64,000 nt of DNA, taken from Agromyces fucosus (lineage in GTDB: Bacteria > Actinomycetota > Actinomycetes > Actinomycetales > Microbacteriaceae). The stretch is from contig NZ_SDPO01000003.1 of the NCBI RefSeq assembly GCF_004134865.1, forward strand, positions 682,001 to 746,000. Direction: 5' to 3'. The notes beneath the pieces were generated by a model. The model ran no database searches and had not been told where the DNA came from. It saw only the letters and a program-made list of their open reading frames with translations. Position 1 is the first letter of the stretch, and each line of letters starts with the position of its first letter. Positions 38,805-48,809 of this stretch are shown here, piece after piece. A program made the position numbers and the translations under genes.

Positions 38805-40169
38805 ATGCCTCGGCTTTTCGGAACCGACGGGGTCCGGGGCCTGGCCAACCGTGAACTCACGGCTGACCTGGCCCTGGGCCTCGCCCAGGCGGCTGCCGCC
38901 GTCCTCACCCAAGGGCGCCACGCCGACGAGCTTCGCGCCGCCGGCCGGCGTCCGGTCGCCGTCGTGGCACGCGATCCGCGTGTCTCCGGCGAGTTCCTCA
39001 CGGCCGCCGTGTCGGCCGGACTCGCGAGCTCCGGTGTCGACGTGCTCGACGCCGGGGTCATCCCGACCCCCGCGACGGCGTTCCTCATCGACTCGATCCG
39101 CGCCGACTTCGGCGTGATGATCTCGGCGTCGCACAACCCTGCGCCCGACAACGGCATCAAGTTCTTCTCCTACGGCGGCACGAAGCTTCCCGATGAGGTC
39201 GAAGACCGCATCGAGTCGTTCCTCGGCAAGCAGAAGCTCGCTCCCGTCGGCGACGGCGTCGGTCGCATCCGTCGGTTCGCCGATGCCGAGGACCGCTACG
39301 TCGTGCACCTGCTCGGTACGCTGCCGCACCGCCTCGACGGCCTCAAGGTCGTGCTCGACTGCGCCCACGGCGCGGCCGCGGGCGTCTCGCCCGAGACGTT
39401 CAAGGACGCCGGCGCCGAGGTCATCGTCATCGGGGCCGACCCCGACGGCATGAACATCAACGACGGCGTCGGCTCGACGCACCTCGAGCAGCTGCAGGCC
39501 GCGGTCATCGAGCACGGCGCCGACCTCGGCATCGCCCACGACGGCGACGCCGATCGCTGCCTCGCGGTGGACGCCGACGGCAACATCATCGACGGCGACC
39601 GGATCATGGCGATCCTCGCCGTCTCGATGAAGGAGCGCGGCACGCTCACCGACGACACGCTCGTCGTCACGGTCATGTCGAACCTCGGCCTGCGACGTGC
39701 GATGGCCGAGCACGGCATCCGCGTCGTCGAGACCAAGGTCGGCGACCGCTACGTCCTCGAAGCGCTGGCGGCCGAGGGCCTCGCGCTCGGCGGCGAGCAG
39801 TCGGGCCACGTCATCATGAGCGAGTTCGCCACGACCGGCGACGGAGTGCTGACGGGCCTGCATCTCGCGGCCGAGATGGCGCGCACGGGCAAGTCGATCG
39901 CCGAGCTCGCCTCGGTCATGACGGTGTACCCGCAGGTGCTCGTGAACGTTCGCGGGGTCGACCACCACGCCCTCGGCGCCGACGCGGAGATCGCCGCCGC
40001 GGTGGCCGCCGTCGAGGCCGAGCTCGGAGACAGCGGCCGAGTGCTGCTGCGCCCCTCGGGCACCGAGCCGATGGTTCGCGTCATGGTCGAGGCCGCCGAC
40101 CAGGAGGCCGCCGAGCGGCACGCCGAGTCCCTCGCCGCCGTGGTGCGCGAGCGACTCTCCATCGCCTGA
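38805..40169 (+). CDS. glmM: Phosphoglucosamine mutase
   Basis: A 454-residue enzyme that turns glucosamine-6-phosphate into glucosamine-1-phosphate for UDP-GlcNAc and wall synthesis. The phosphorylated Ser109 lies in [12 protein letters not shown]; the metal loop is [11 protein letters not shown]; sugar-binding GGEQSGHVI and phosphate-binding [12 protein letters not shown] follow. It acts just after GlmS, encoded 1 kb away. Confidence 0.97.
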   Translation: MPRLFGTDGVRGLANRELTADLALGLAQAAAAVLTQGRHADELRAAGRRPVAVVARDPRVSGEFLTAAVSAGLASSGVDVLDAGVIPTPATAFLIDSIRADFGVMISASHNPAPDNGIKFFSYGGTKLPDEVEDRIESFLGKQKLAPVGDGVGRIRRFADAEDRYVVHLLGTLPHRLDGLKVVLDCAHGAAAGVSPETFKDAGAEVIVIGADPDGMNINDGVGSTHLEQLQAAVIEHGADLGIAHDGDADRCLAVDADGNIIDGDRIMAILAVSMKERGTLTDDTLVVTVMSNLGLRRAMAEHGIRVVETKVGDRYVLEALAAEGLALGGEQSGHVIMSEFATTGDGVLTGLHLAAEMARTGKSIAELASVMTVYPQVLVNVRGVDHHALGADAEIAAAVAAVEAELGDSGRVLLRPSGTEPMVRVMVEAADQEAAERHAESLAAVVRERLSIA

Positions 40170-40175
40170 TCCGAC

Positions 40176-40208
40176 GCATCCCTCCGGGCCTCGCGCTCGG
40201 AGGGATGC
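40176..40208. terminator. Bidirectional terminator between glmM and coaA
   Basis: GCATCCCTCCG (40176-40186) and CGGAGGGATGC (40198-40208) form a perfect 11-bp stem between the two converging genes. Confidence 0.65.
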
Positions 40209-40214
40209 GCTCGT

Positions 40215-41171
40215 TCAGAGCTTGCGGAGCAGCACGCTCGAGACCGTGTGGTCGGAGCCCTTCCGGAGCACGAGCGACGCGCGTGAACGCGTCGGACGGA
40301 TGTTCTGCAGCAGGTTCGGCTCGTTGATCGAGTGCCAGATCTCGCGCGACCTCGCCCGCGCCTCGGCCTCGGTGAGGCTCGCGAATCTGTGGAAGTACGA
40401 GCGCGGGTTCGCGAACGCGCCCCGCTGCAGCTTCAGGAAGCGCTCCTCGTACCACCGGGCGATGTCGCTCGTGCGGGCGTCGACGTAGATCGTGAAGTCG
40501 AAGAGGTCGCTGACCGCGAGACGGTGGCCGGGGCCGGGAGGCTGCAGCACGTTCAGGCCCTCGACGATGAGCACGTCGGGCCGGCGCACGGTGATCTGCG
40601 CATCCTTCACGATGTCGTAGGCGAGATGCGAGTAGAACGGTGCGCGCACCTCGGCGGCGCCCGCCTTGACCTCGCTCACGAACCGCAGGAGCGCCCGACG
40701 GTCGTAGGACTCGGGGAAGCCCTTGCGCGCCATGAGCCCTCGGCGCTCGAGCTCGGCGTTGGGGAAGAGGAATCCGTCGGTCGTGATGAGTTCGACGCGA
40801 GGCGTGTGCTCCCAGCGGGCGAGCAGCTCGCGCAGCAGGCGCGCGATGGTCGACTTGCCGACCGCGACGGAGCCGGCGACGCCGATCACGAAGGGCGTCG
40901 ACTCGAAGCGCTCTCGGAGGAACTCGCTCGTGACCTTGTGCAGCGACTTCGTTCCGCCGACGTAGAGGTTCAGCAGTCGGCTGAGCGGCAGGTAGACCTC
41001 GGCGACCTCGCGCGGATCGAGCGGCTCGCCGAGCCCGCGCAATTGCACGATCTCGGTCTCACGCAGGGGAGCGGGCATCGACGGCGCGAGCGCGGCCCAA
41101 TCGGCACGATCGAGCTCGATGAAGGGAGAGATCTGCGCCGCGTGCGACGACGGACTCTGCGGATCGGGCAC
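40215..41171 (-). CDS. coaA: Pantothenate kinase, type I
   Basis: A 318-residue kinase, close to E. coli CoaA (316), catalysing the first step of coenzyme A synthesis. GTG at 41171 is chosen on length and because further extension would run into glmS. P-loop [12 protein letters not shown] at about 97-108; then [22 protein letters not shown] and [11 protein letters not shown]. It is divergent from glmS with a 58-base gap, and converges on glmM. Confidence 0.95.
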   Translation of the reverse strand: MPDPQSPSSHAAQISPFIELDRADWAALAPSMPAPLRETEIVQLRGLGEPLDPREVAEVYLPLSRLLNLYVGGTKSLHKVTSEFLRERFESTPFVIGVAGSVAVGKSTIARLLRELLARWEHTPRVELITTDGFLFPNAELERRGLMARKGFPESYDRRALLRFVSEVKAGAAEVRAPFYSHLAYDIVKDAQITVRRPDVLIVEGLNVLQPPGPGHRLAVSDLFDFTIYVDARTSDIARWYEERFLKLQRGAFANPRSYFHRFASLTEAEARARSREIWHSINEPNLLQNIRPTRSRASLVLRKGSDHTVSSVLLRKL

Positions 41172-41216
41172 CGTGCCAGTGTAGTCAGGCGGAGCGGGCA
41201 CCCAGCAGCGCGCCAG

Positions 41217-41222
41217 TAGAAT
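41217..41222 (+). promoter_or_regulatory. -10 box of a leaderless glmS transcript (TAGAAT)
   Basis: TAGAAT lies seven bases before the glmS ATG, with no purine-rich ribosome site between. Because the coaA start is 46 bases away on the other strand, the region is a compact divergent promoter. Confidence 0.6.
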
Positions 41223-41229
41223 CGCCTCC

Positions 41230-43080
41230 ATGTGTGGAATCGTCGGATACGTCGGAGAGCGCAACAGCCTCGACGTCCTTATGGGAGGCCTTCGTCGCCT
41301 CGAGTACCGTGGCTACGACTCGGCAGGAGTGGCGATCGTCGATGACGACGGCGTCATGGAGACCGCCAAGCGAGCCGGCAAGCTCAAGGTGCTCGCCGAC
41401 GAGCTCGAGGCGAACCCCCTGCACCGGGGCGGCACCGGCATCGGCCACACACGTTGGGCGACGCATGGCGGTCCGACCGACGGCAACGCCCATCCGCACC
41501 TCGGAGACGAGGGCCGGCTCGCGCTCATCCACAACGGCATCATCGAGAACTTCTCCGAGCTGAAGGCCGAGCTCCTCGCCGAGGGGCACACCTTCGAGAG
41601 CGAGACCGACACCGAGGTCGCCGCGGTGCTCCTCGGCCGCGAGTACCAGTCGACCGGCGACCTGCGTGCCGCCTTCCGCAACACCGTCTCGCGCCTCGAC
41701 GGCGCCTTCACGCTGCTCGCGGTGCACCGCTCGGAGCCGGGCGTCGTCGTCGGCGCGCGCCGCAACTCGCCGCTCGTGATCGGCCTCGGCGACGGCGAGA
41801 ACTTCCTGGGGTCGGATGTCGCGGCGTTCGTCGAGTACACGAAGCGCGCCCTGGCGATCGGCCAGGACCAGATCGTGGCGATCACCGCGGACGAGGTCGT
41901 CGTCACCGACTTCTACGGGCAGCCCGTCGAGGTCGAGCCGTTCGACGTGGCCTGGGACGCCTCGGCCGCCGAGAAGGGCGGCTGGTCGTCGTTCATGCGC
42001 AAGGAGGTCTCGGAGCAGCCCGAGGCCGTCGCGAAGACCCTGCTCGGCCGGGTCGTCGACGACCAGGTAGTGATCCCCGAACTCGAGTCGTTCGGCGACG
42101 ACGAGCTCCGCGGCATCCGTCGCATCACGGTCATCGCGTGCGGCACCGCCTCCTACGCCGGCATGGTCGCGAAGTACGCGATCGAGCAGTGGGCACGGGT
42201 GCCTGTCGAGATCGAGCTCAGCCACGAGTTCCGCTATCGCGAGCCGGTGCTCGACGACCACACGCTCGTCGTCTCGATCAGCCAGTCCGGCGAGACCATG
42301 GACACGCTCATGGCCGTGAAGTACGCCCGCGAGCAGGGCGCCCGCACGATCTCGATCTGCAACACACAGGGCGCCACGATTCCGCGCGAGTCCGACGCCG
42401 TCGTCTACACGCACGCCGGCCCCGAGGTCGCAGTGGCCTCGACGAAGGCGTTCGTCGCGCAGATCGCCGCGCTCTACCTCTTCGGGCTGCACCTCGCGCG
42501 CGTGCGCGGCACGCTGTCGGCCGAGGAGATCGCCGTTCAGCTCCACGAGCTCCAGGCGGTGCCCGAGAAGCTCGAACTCGTGCTCGCCGAATCCGAGAAG
42601 GTCGCGCAGCTCGCGCACTGGATGGCGGACACCCGTTCGGTGCTCTTCCTCGGTCGCCATGTCGGCTACCCGATTGCGCTCGAGGGTGCGCTGAAGCTCA
42701 AGGAGCTCGCGTACATCCACGCGGAGGGCTTCGCCGCGGGCGAGCTCAAGCACGGTCCGATCGCCCTCATCGAGCCGGGCCAGCCCGTCTTCGTGGTCGT
42801 CCCGAGCCCGCGCGGCTCGGCGACCCTGCACCCGAAGGTCGTCTCGAACATCCAGGAGATCCGCGCTCGCGGCGCGCGGGTCATCGCGATCGCCGAGGCC
42901 GGTGACGCCGCGGTGCTGCCGTTCGCCGACGAGGTGCTGCGCATCCCGCTCGCGGCGCCGCTCTTCGAGCCGCTGCTCGCCGTGGTGCCGCTGCAGATCT
43001 TCGCGATGGAGCTCTCGCAGGCGAAGGGCCTCGACGTCGACCAGCCGCGCAACCTCGCGAAGTCGGTCACGGTCGAGTGA
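41230..43080 (+). CDS. glmS: Glutamine-fructose-6-phosphate aminotransferase (isomerising)
   Basis: A 616-residue enzyme making glucosamine-6-phosphate, the entry to amino-sugar and peptidoglycan synthesis. Cys2 (MCGIVGYVG) is the glutaminase nucleophile. Domain 1 (about 1-240) is a class II glutaminase ([17 protein letters not shown]); two SIS sugar-phosphate domains follow ([29 protein letters not shown]); the end reads [11 protein letters not shown]. No glmS ribozyme is expected, since the leader is essentially absent. Confidence 0.98.
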   Translation: MCGIVGYVGERNSLDVLMGGLRRLEYRGYDSAGVAIVDDDGVMETAKRAGKLKVLADELEANPLHRGGTGIGHTRWATHGGPTDGNAHPHLGDEGRLALIHNGIIENFSELKAELLAEGHTFESETDTEVAAVLLGREYQSTGDLRAAFRNTVSRLDGAFTLLAVHRSEPGVVVGARRNSPLVIGLGDGENFLGSDVAAFVEYTKRALAIGQDQIVAITADEVVVTDFYGQPVEVEPFDVAWDASAAEKGGWSSFMRKEVSEQPEAVAKTLLGRVVDDQVVIPELESFGDDELRGIRRITVIACGTASYAGMVAKYAIEQWARVPVEIELSHEFRYREPVLDDHTLVVSISQSGETMDTLMAVKYAREQGARTISICNTQGATIPRESDAVVYTHAGPEVAVASTKAFVAQIAALYLFGLHLARVRGTLSAEEIAVQLHELQAVPEKLELVLAESEKVAQLAHWMADTRSVLFLGRHVGYPIALEGALKLKELAYIHAEGFAAGELKHGPIALIEPGQPVFVVVPSPRGSATLHPKVVSNIQEIRARGARVIAIAEAGDAAVLPFADEVLRIPLAAPLFEPLLAVVPLQIFAMELSQAKGLDVDQPRNLAKSVTVE

Positions 43081-43105
43081 GCGTGCGGGTGCGGGAGACG
43101 GCGCC

Positions 43106-43474
43106 GTGATCGCGGGAATCGGCATCGATGTCGTCGACATCGCCCGGTTCGAGCGGTCGCTGGCCCGGACTCCCGCACTCCGCGAACGCCTGTTCGCTGA
43201 GAGCGAACGCGACCGCCCGGCCCGGTCGCTCGCCGCCCGGTTCGCAGCGAAGGAGGCGCTGATCAAGGCGCTCGGCGGCAACCCCGTCATCAGGTGGCAC
43301 GACATGCGCGTCGTGCAAGACGTGCACGGCAACCCCGACTTCGAGCTGTCGGGCGCGATCGCCGAGCTCACCCGCAGCCTCGGCATCGATCGGGTGCATC
43401 TCACGATGAGCCACGACGCGGGCATCGCGAGCGCCTTCGTCGTGCTCGAGACCGGCACGGGGAGCGCATCGTGA
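43106..43474 (+). CDS. acpS: Holo-[acyl-carrier-protein] synthase
   Basis: A 122-residue enzyme moving 4'-phosphopantetheine from CoA to acyl carrier protein. GTG at 43106 gives VIAGIGIDVVDIARFER, with Asp8 as metal ligand; AARFAAKEALIKALG carries the second ligand. Its stop overlaps the alr GTG start (GTGA). It uses CoA from the pathway begun by the nearby coaA. Confidence 0.95.
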   Translation: MIAGIGIDVVDIARFERSLARTPALRERLFAESERDRPARSLAARFAAKEALIKALGGNPVIRWHDMRVVQDVHGNPDFELSGAIAELTRSLGIDRVHLTMSHDAGIASAFVVLETGTGSAS

Positions 43475-44631
43475 CCGCGGCGCCGCACGCAGCGGCTCCG
43501 GATGCCGCGGCGTCGCCGTTCCGCGAAGCGGTCGTCGATCTCGATGCCGTGCGCGAGAACATCCGCATGCTCGCCGCGGCCGTGGCGCCCGCGCGCACGA
43601 TGGCCGTGGTCAAGGCGAACGCCTACGGACACGGCGCCGTGCCGGTGGCCCGAGCCGCGCTCGAGGGCGGAGCCGAGTGGCTCGGCGTCGCCGACATCGC
43701 CGAGGCGCACGCGCTCCGCGACGCGGACATCGGTGCGCCGGTCCTCGCGTGGCTCCACGACCCGGGTGCCGACTTCGGTCCCGCGATCGCGCGCGACATC
43801 GACCTCGGCGTCTCCTCGCTCGGCCAGCTCGAGGCGGTCGCCGACGCCGCGGCATCCGTCGGTCGAACCGCCAGGGTGCACCTGAAGCTCGACACCGGAC
43901 TCAGCCGCAGCGGCGTGGCACCCGAGCACTGGGCGGGCACCGTCGCGCGCGCGGCCGAGCTCGAGGTCGCGGAACACGTGCTCGTGCGCGGTGTGTTCAG
44001 TCACCTCGCGAACACCTCGCCCGACGAGGACGCCGCGCAGCTCGAGGCGTTCGAGCACGGGGTCGAGCAGGCGCGCGCCGCCGGGCTCCGACCCGAGCTG
44101 CGGCACCTCGCCTCGACGGCAGGGGCGCTGCGCCTGCCCGCTACACGTCTCGACCTCGTGCGCATCGGCATCGGCGCGTACGGCATCCCCCCGTTCTGCG
44201 ACGGCACGACCGCCGCGGAGCTCGGCCTCCGCCCGGCGATGACCCTGCGGGCGCGAGTCGCCGCGGTGCGACGCGTCGAGCCCGGCACCGGCGTCTCCTA
44301 CGGGCACACCTGGCGCGCCGATCGCCCGACGAACCTCGCGCTCGTGCCGCTCGGCTACGCCGACGGCATCCCGCGCCAGGCCTCGAGCCGAGCCGAGGTC
44401 TGGATCGCGGGTGCCCGGCGCCCGGTCGTCGGCCGGATCGCGATGGACCAGTTCGTGGTCGACGTCGGCGATGATCACGTCGCGACGGGCGACGAAGTCG
44501 TGCTGTTCGGCGACCCGCGAACGGGAGCGCCGTCGGCCGACGACTGGGGCGACGCCGCCGACACCATCGGCTACGAGATCGTCACCCGCATCGGCCCGCG
44601 CGTGCCCCGCCGCTACCTCGGCGAGGCCTGA
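43471..44631 (+). CDS. alr: Alanine racemase
   Basis: A 386-residue PLP enzyme making D-alanine for peptidoglycan. GTG at 43471 overlaps the acpS stop. Lys48 in MAVVKANAYGHG binds PLP; Tyr277 in GTGVSYGHTW is the second catalytic base; GRIAMDQFVVDVGD near the end is conserved. Its stop overlaps the tsaE start. Confidence 0.97.
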   Translation: MTAAPHAAAPDAAASPFREAVVDLDAVRENIRMLAAAVAPARTMAVVKANAYGHGAVPVARAALEGGAEWLGVADIAEAHALRDADIGAPVLAWLHDPGADFGPAIARDIDLGVSSLGQLEAVADAAASVGRTARVHLKLDTGLSRSGVAPEHWAGTVARAAELEVAEHVLVRGVFSHLANTSPDEDAAQLEAFEHGVEQARAAGLRPELRHLASTAGALRLPATRLDLVRIGIGAYGIPPFCDGTTAAELGLRPAMTLRARVAAVRRVEPGTGVSYGHTWRADRPTNLALVPLGYADGIPRQASSRAEVWIAGARRPVVGRIAMDQFVVDVGDDHVATGDEVVLFGDPRTGAPSADDWGDAADTIGYEIVTRIGPRVPRRYLGEA

Positions 44632-45188
44632 TGCGGTTCGAGGCGTCCGACACAGAGGCCATGGAGGCCTTCGGTCGCGAACTCGGCGGCGTGCTGCGGG
44701 CCGGCGACGTCGTCGTGCTCACCGGCCCGCTCGGCGCGGGCAAGACCACGCTCACCCGTGGCATCGGCGCCGGACTCGGCATACGCGGGCCGGTGCAGAG
44801 CCCGACGTTCGTGCTCGCACGCACGCACCCGAGTCTCGTCGGCGGTGCTCCGCTCGTGCACGTCGACGCGTACCGGCTCGGCAGCGCGGCCCTGCTCGAG
44901 GACCTCGACCTCGACTTCGACCGTTCGGTCGTCGTCGTCGAGTGGGGCGCCGGCCTCGTGGAGGACATGACCGACTCCTGGCTCGAGATCGTCATCGAAC
45001 GACCGACGGGAGCGAGCGTCGTCGATCCGCCAACGGATGTCGCGGGCAGCGCGTCCATCGACGGCGACGTCGACGCCGACGACCGCGTCGGCCTCGAGCC
45101 GGCACTCGACGCCGACGAACCCCGCATCGTCACCGCGACCGGACTCGGCCCCCGCTGGGCGGACACCCCGTACGCTCCGCCCGCGTAG
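44631..45188 (+). CDS. tsaE: t6A tRNA modification ATPase TsaE
   Basis: A 185-residue P-loop ATPase that cycles the TsaB-TsaD complex making N6-threonylcarbamoyladenosine in tRNA. P-loop VLTGPLGAGKTTLTRGIG (about 29-46), then QSPTFVLARTH, HVDAYRLGS and VVVVEWGAGL. The C-terminal 45 residues form an acidic extension beyond the usual 150. Overlaps the alr stop by one base. Confidence 0.95.
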   Translation: MRFEASDTEAMEAFGRELGGVLRAGDVVVLTGPLGAGKTTLTRGIGAGLGIRGPVQSPTFVLARTHPSLVGGAPLVHVDAYRLGSAALLEDLDLDFDRSVVVVEWGAGLVEDMTDSWLEIVIERPTGASVVDPPTDVAGSASIDGDVDADDRVGLEPALDADEPRIVTATGLGPRWADTPYAPPA

Positions 45189-45191
45189 GCT
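45186..45191 (+). promoter_or_regulatory. -10 box of a leaderless tsaB transcript (TAGGCT)
   Basis: TAGGCT overlaps the tsaE stop codon and lies seven bases before the tsaB ATG. It would give tsaB-rimI-tsaD their own promoter inside the cluster. Confidence 0.55.
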
Positions 45192-45198
45192 TGAGGGC

Positions 45199-45834
45199 AT
45201 GCTTCTCGCGATCGACACCTCGACGGGCACGAGTGTCGCCGTCGTCGATCGCGATCAGGCCACGGGCGAACTGCGCCGCCTCGCCGAGACCGGCACCGAC
45301 GACACGATGCGGCACGCCGAAGTGATCGGCGGGTTCATCAGGGATGCACTCGCGGCATCCGGCATCGATCGCCGTGAGCTGTCAGGCGTCGCCGCGGGCA
45401 TGGGGCCGGGGCCGTTCACGGGCCTTCGCGTCGGCATCGCGGCCGCCCACGCCTTCGCCCTCGGCATCGACCGGCCCTTCGTGCCCGTGGTCAGCCACGA
45501 TGCGATCGCCTGGAGCAGGTACTCGTCCGGCGACGCCGGACCGCTGCAGGTCGTCACCGACGCGCGTCGACGCGAGTTCGCCGTCTCCGAGTACGACGGA
45601 CTCGACGGCGACGGGCTGCCCGTGCGCATCTCGGGCCCCGGGCTCGTGCCGCGCGGCGAGGTGCCCGCGGCACGCGGCATCCGCTTCGACGCGACGATCG
45701 TGTCGGCAGGCGCCATCGGCATGCTCGCCGAGCTCGCATACGCGGCGCGGCGACTGCCGCTCACGACCGATGCGCCGATCTACCTGCGCGCGCCCGACGT
45801 GACGCCATCGGCCGGCAAGAAGGTGCTGCGATGA
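45199..45834 (+). CDS. tsaB: t6A synthesis protein TsaB
   Basis: A 211-residue ASKHA-fold protein that pairs with TsaD. It begins MLLAIDTSTGTSVAVVDRD, with GMGPGPFTGLRVGIAAAHAFALG as the family signature around residue 75. It lacks a full active site, as expected for TsaB. The stop overlaps the rimI start (ATGA). Confidence 0.95.
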   Translation: MLLAIDTSTGTSVAVVDRDQATGELRRLAETGTDDTMRHAEVIGGFIRDALAASGIDRRELSGVAAGMGPGPFTGLRVGIAAAHAFALGIDRPFVPVVSHDAIAWSRYSSGDAGPLQVVTDARRREFAVSEYDGLDGDGLPVRISGPGLVPRGEVPAARGIRFDATIVSAGAIGMLAELAYAARRLPLTTDAPIYLRAPDVTPSAGKKVLR

Positions 45835-46400
45835 GCGTGTTCATGCGGCGTGCGAAGGTCGGCGACCTCGACCGCATCATGGTGCTCGAGCGCGAGACCT
45901 TCGAAGACGATGCGTGGCCCGAAGACGCGATGCGCCGCGAGCTCGAGAGCCCCCATGCGTTCTACCTCATCGCGGTCGATGACGAGGCCGACGACGAGTC
46001 GGCCCGGCTGCTCGGCTACGCCGGCCTCCTCGCGCCCAAGGGCGGCGGACAGGGCGACATCCAGACGATCGCGGTCGCGCCGGCGATCCGCGGCATCGGG
46101 CTCGGACGCGGGCTCATGCATGCGCTCATCACCGAGGCCCGACGCAGGCACGTCGCCGAGATCTTCCTCGAGGTGCGCGCCGACAATCCCATCGCTCGCG
46201 CACTCTACGAGTCGCTCGGCTTCGAGGAGATCGGCATCCGCCGTCGCTACTACCGCGGCGGCATCGACGCCGTGCACATGCGACTGACGGTGCCGCCGGC
46301 GGTGGCCCGGCCCGCCGGGGCCGGCGCAGCAGGCGCGACGGGCGCGGCATCCGCCGAGCGGGTCGCGATCGACTCGCGAGACACGGAGTCGAAGCGATGA
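45831..46400 (+). CDS. rimI: Ribosomal protein S18 alanine N-acetyltransferase
   Basis: A 189-residue GNAT protein. The core (about 1-150) carries [24 protein letters not shown] and ends [28 protein letters not shown], the RimI pattern. About 40 Ala/Gly/Pro-rich residues extend the C-terminus. Sitting between tsaB and tsaD, with ATGA overlaps on both sides, is the standard RimI context. Confidence 0.93.
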   Translation: MSVFMRRAKVGDLDRIMVLERETFEDDAWPEDAMRRELESPHAFYLIAVDDEADDESARLLGYAGLLAPKGGGQGDIQTIAVAPAIRGIGLGRGLMHALITEARRRHVAEIFLEVRADNPIARALYESLGFEEIGIRRRYYRGGIDAVHMRLTVPPAVARPAGAGAAGATGAASAERVAIDSRDTESKR

Positions 46401-47464
46401 ACCGCGAGGCGCCGCTGATCCTCGGCATCGAGACCTCGTGCGACGAGACCGGCGTCGGCATCGTCCGCGGCACGACGCTGCTCGCCAACACGATCGCCTC
46501 CTCGATGGACGAGCACGCACGCTACGGCGGCATCGTCCCCGAGGTCGCCGCGCGGGCCCACCTCGAAGCGCTCGGCCCGACGATCCGCGCGGCGCTCGCC
46601 GAGGCATCCGTCTCCCTCGACGAGCTCGACGCCGTGGCGGTGACGAGCGGCCCGGGCCTCTCCGGCGCGCTCATGGTGGGCGTCGGCGCCGCGAAGGCCC
46701 TCGCGCTCTCGCTCGACGTGCCGATCTACGCGGTGAACCACCTCGTCGGCCACGTCGGCGCCGACCTGCTCGACACCGCCGCGCCGCTCGAGACGCCGAC
46801 GGTGGCGCTGCTCGTCTCCGGCGGGCACACCTCGCTGCTGCTCGTGCGCGATCTCGTCTCCGACGTCGAGCTGCTCGGAGAGACGATCGACGACGCGGCC
46901 GGCGAGGCCTTCGACAAGGTCGCCCGGCTCCTCGGGCTGCGCTACCCGGGCGGCCCCGAGATCGACCGGGCCGCGATCGGCGGCGATCCGCGTGCCATCC
47001 GCTTCCCGCGTGGACTCACGCAGCCGAAGGACCTCGCGGCCCACCGCTACGACTTCAGCTTCTCCGGCCTGAAGACGTCCGTCGCGCGCTGGGTCGAACA
47101 GCGTGAGGCGGCCGGTGAACCCGTGCCGCTCGCCGACGTCGCGGCGAGCTTCCGCGAGGCGGTCGTCGACGTGCTCGTCTCCAAGGCGATCGCCGCATGC
47201 ACCGAGCTCGGCGTTCCGCGCCTCCTGCTCGGCGGCGGCGTGATCGCCAATGCGCGCCTCCGCGAGGTGGCGATCGAGCGAGCGGATGCCGCGGGCATCG
47301 CCCTCCGCATTCCGCCGCTGTCGCTCTGCACCGACAACGGCGCGATGATCGCGGCACTCGGCGCGCAGCTCGTCATGGCGGGGCATCCGCCGTCGACGCT
47401 CGATTTCGGAGCCGACTCGACCCTGCCGGCCACCGAGATCCAGATGGCGGCAGGTACCGCGTAG
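46397..47464 (+). CDS. tsaD: tRNA N6-threonylcarbamoyladenosine transferase TsaD
   Basis: A 355-residue enzyme that transfers threonylcarbamoyl to A37 of ANN-decoding tRNAs. Metal ligands His115 and His119 lie in VNHLVGHVG. Other marks: [15 protein letters not shown] at the start, [49 protein letters not shown] and [12 protein letters not shown]. It completes the tsaE-tsaB-rimI-tsaD group. Confidence 0.97.
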   Translation: MNREAPLILGIETSCDETGVGIVRGTTLLANTIASSMDEHARYGGIVPEVAARAHLEALGPTIRAALAEASVSLDELDAVAVTSGPGLSGALMVGVGAAKALALSLDVPIYAVNHLVGHVGADLLDTAAPLETPTVALLVSGGHTSLLLVRDLVSDVELLGETIDDAAGEAFDKVARLLGLRYPGGPEIDRAAIGGDPRAIRFPRGLTQPKDLAAHRYDFSFSGLKTSVARWVEQREAAGEPVPLADVAASFREAVVDVLVSKAIAACTELGVPRLLLGGGVIANARLREVAIERADAAGIALRIPPLSLCTDNGAMIAALGAQLVMAGHPPSTLDFGADSTLPATEIQMAAGTA

Positions 47465-47592
47465 TCCGTGCGCCCGCGCGCGCGGCGCGATAGTGTGTGC
47501 GGGAGACCGGATGCCGCCGTCGCTGACGGCGCCCGACTGCGCCTGCCACTGTGGCGGGAACGCATTCGTCCACATCGAGGGGAACCCACACC

Positions 47593-48081
47593 GTGACCGA
47601 TCCGAACCTTCCTGAGCAGCCCGCCGTTCCGCCGGTCCCGCCCGTGCCGCCGGCTTCTGCGCCGGTCCCGCCGGCCGCACCTGCCGCACCCGTGCCGCCG
47701 GCCGCAGCTCCCGCTGCTCCCGAGGCGCCGGTGTACGGCCAGCCGGCACCCGCCGCACCCGCCTACGGGCAGGCCCCGCCCGCCGCGCCCGCGTACGCCT
47801 CCGCACCGGCCAAGCCGGCGCAGGTGCTCAGCATCCTGTCGCTCGTGGGCGGCATCGTCGGCATCGTCGGGTCGTTCTTCTACTTCGGCCTGCTCTTCTC
47901 GATCGCCGCGGTCGTGCTCGGCTTCATCGCCAAGAAGAAGGAGCCGGCGTCGAAGGGCATGTGGCTGACCGGCATCATCCTCGGCTTCGTGGGCATCCTG
48001 ATCGGCGTCATCTTCATCATCATCGCGATCATCGCGTTCGCCGTCCTCGCGAGCTACGGCAACACGTACGGAAACTACTGA
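47593..48081 (+). CDS. Proline-rich DUF4190-type membrane protein 1
   Basis: A 162-residue protein; GTG start at 47593 after CGAGGGGAAC. The first 75 residues are Pro/Ala with AYGQ/VYGQ units, probably cytosolic. Two membrane segments follow (LSLVGGIVGIVGSFFYFGLLFSIAAVVLGF and GIILGFVGILIGVIFIIIAIIAF) joined by KKKEPASKGMWLTG. DUF4190 is my family assignment from this pattern. Likely -10 box TAGTGT lies about 100 bases upstream. The function is unknown. Confidence 0.8.
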   Translation: MTDPNLPEQPAVPPVPPVPPASAPVPPAAPAAPVPPAAAPAAPEAPVYGQPAPAAPAYGQAPPAAPAYASAPAKPAQVLSILSLVGGIVGIVGSFFYFGLLFSIAAVVLGFIAKKKEPASKGMWLTGIILGFVGILIGVIFIIIAIIAFAVLASYGNTYGNY

Positions 48082-48088
48082 GGCAGCC

Positions 48089-48799
48089 ATGAGCGACCCC
48101 AAGAACCCTGATCTCCCCGAGGAGCCCGAGGTGCCCGAGGTGCCTGAGGTGCCTGAGCCCCTGGTGCCGAGCGAGCCCGAGCCCGACCTGCCGAGCGTGC
48201 CGGAGCCGACGGCGCCGAACGAGCCCGAACCCGTCGTCCCCGTCGAGGCGGTTCCCGTCGCCTCGGCGCCCGACGTGCCCGAGGTCCCGTCGGCGCCCGA
48301 GCCCCCCGCAGCGCCCGAGCCCCCCGCGCCGCCGGCTCCGCCTGCCCCGCCCGCTGCTCCGAGCTACGGCGCACCCGTGCCGCCCGCTCCGCCGAGCTAC
48401 GGCGCTCCGACGCCGCCCGCCCCGCCGGCCTACGGCGCTCCGGCGCAGCCGGCATCACCGGCGTACGGCGCTCCCGCGCAGCCCGCCTACGGTGGCGCGT
48501 ACGCTCCTGCCGCGCCGTCGAAGCCGACGCCCGTGCTCAGCCTGATCTCGCTCATCGCGGGCATCGTGGGCGTGCTCGGTTTCTTCGTCGTCTTCATGCC
48601 GTTCATCGGAGGCATCCTGCAGCTCTTCATCCCGGCTGCCGCCGTCGTGCTCGGTTTCCTCGGCAAGAAGAAGGAACCCGCCGCCAAGGGCATGTGGCTC
48701 ACCGGCATCATCCTCGGCTTCGTCGGCATCGGCATCGCGCTGCTGTCGCTCGTGCTGTGGGGCGTGTTCTTCGCCGGCTACGGGGACTACTACTACTGA
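48089..48799 (+). CDS. Proline-rich DUF4190-type membrane protein 2
   Basis: A 236-residue paralogue of the preceding protein. The first 145 residues alternate PEVPE/PEPT and PPAPPSYGAP units; the membrane half repeats the layout of protein 1, with GKKKEPAAKGMWLTGIILGFVGIGIAL nearly identical to it. It ends GDYYY. It starts eight bases after protein 1 and clearly arose by duplication. Confidence 0.8.
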   Translation: MSDPKNPDLPEEPEVPEVPEVPEPLVPSEPEPDLPSVPEPTAPNEPEPVVPVEAVPVASAPDVPEVPSAPEPPAAPEPPAPPAPPAPPAAPSYGAPVPPAPPSYGAPTPPAPPAYGAPAQPASPAYGAPAQPAYGGAYAPAAPSKPTPVLSLISLIAGIVGVLGFFVVFMPFIGGILQLFIPAAAVVLGFLGKKKEPAAKGMWLTGIILGFVGIGIALLSLVLWGVFFAGYGDYYY

Positions 48800-48809
48800 G
48801 GGGCATCCG

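Noticed and set aside
40960..41235. glmS ribozyme upstream of glmS
   Set aside because: The -10 box lies seven bases before the start codon and coaA occupies the upstream DNA, so there is no leader to hold a ribozyme.
41172..41264. Longer N-terminus for coaA
   Set aside because: It would overlap the start and promoter of the divergent glmS gene; GTG 41171 matches CoaA length.
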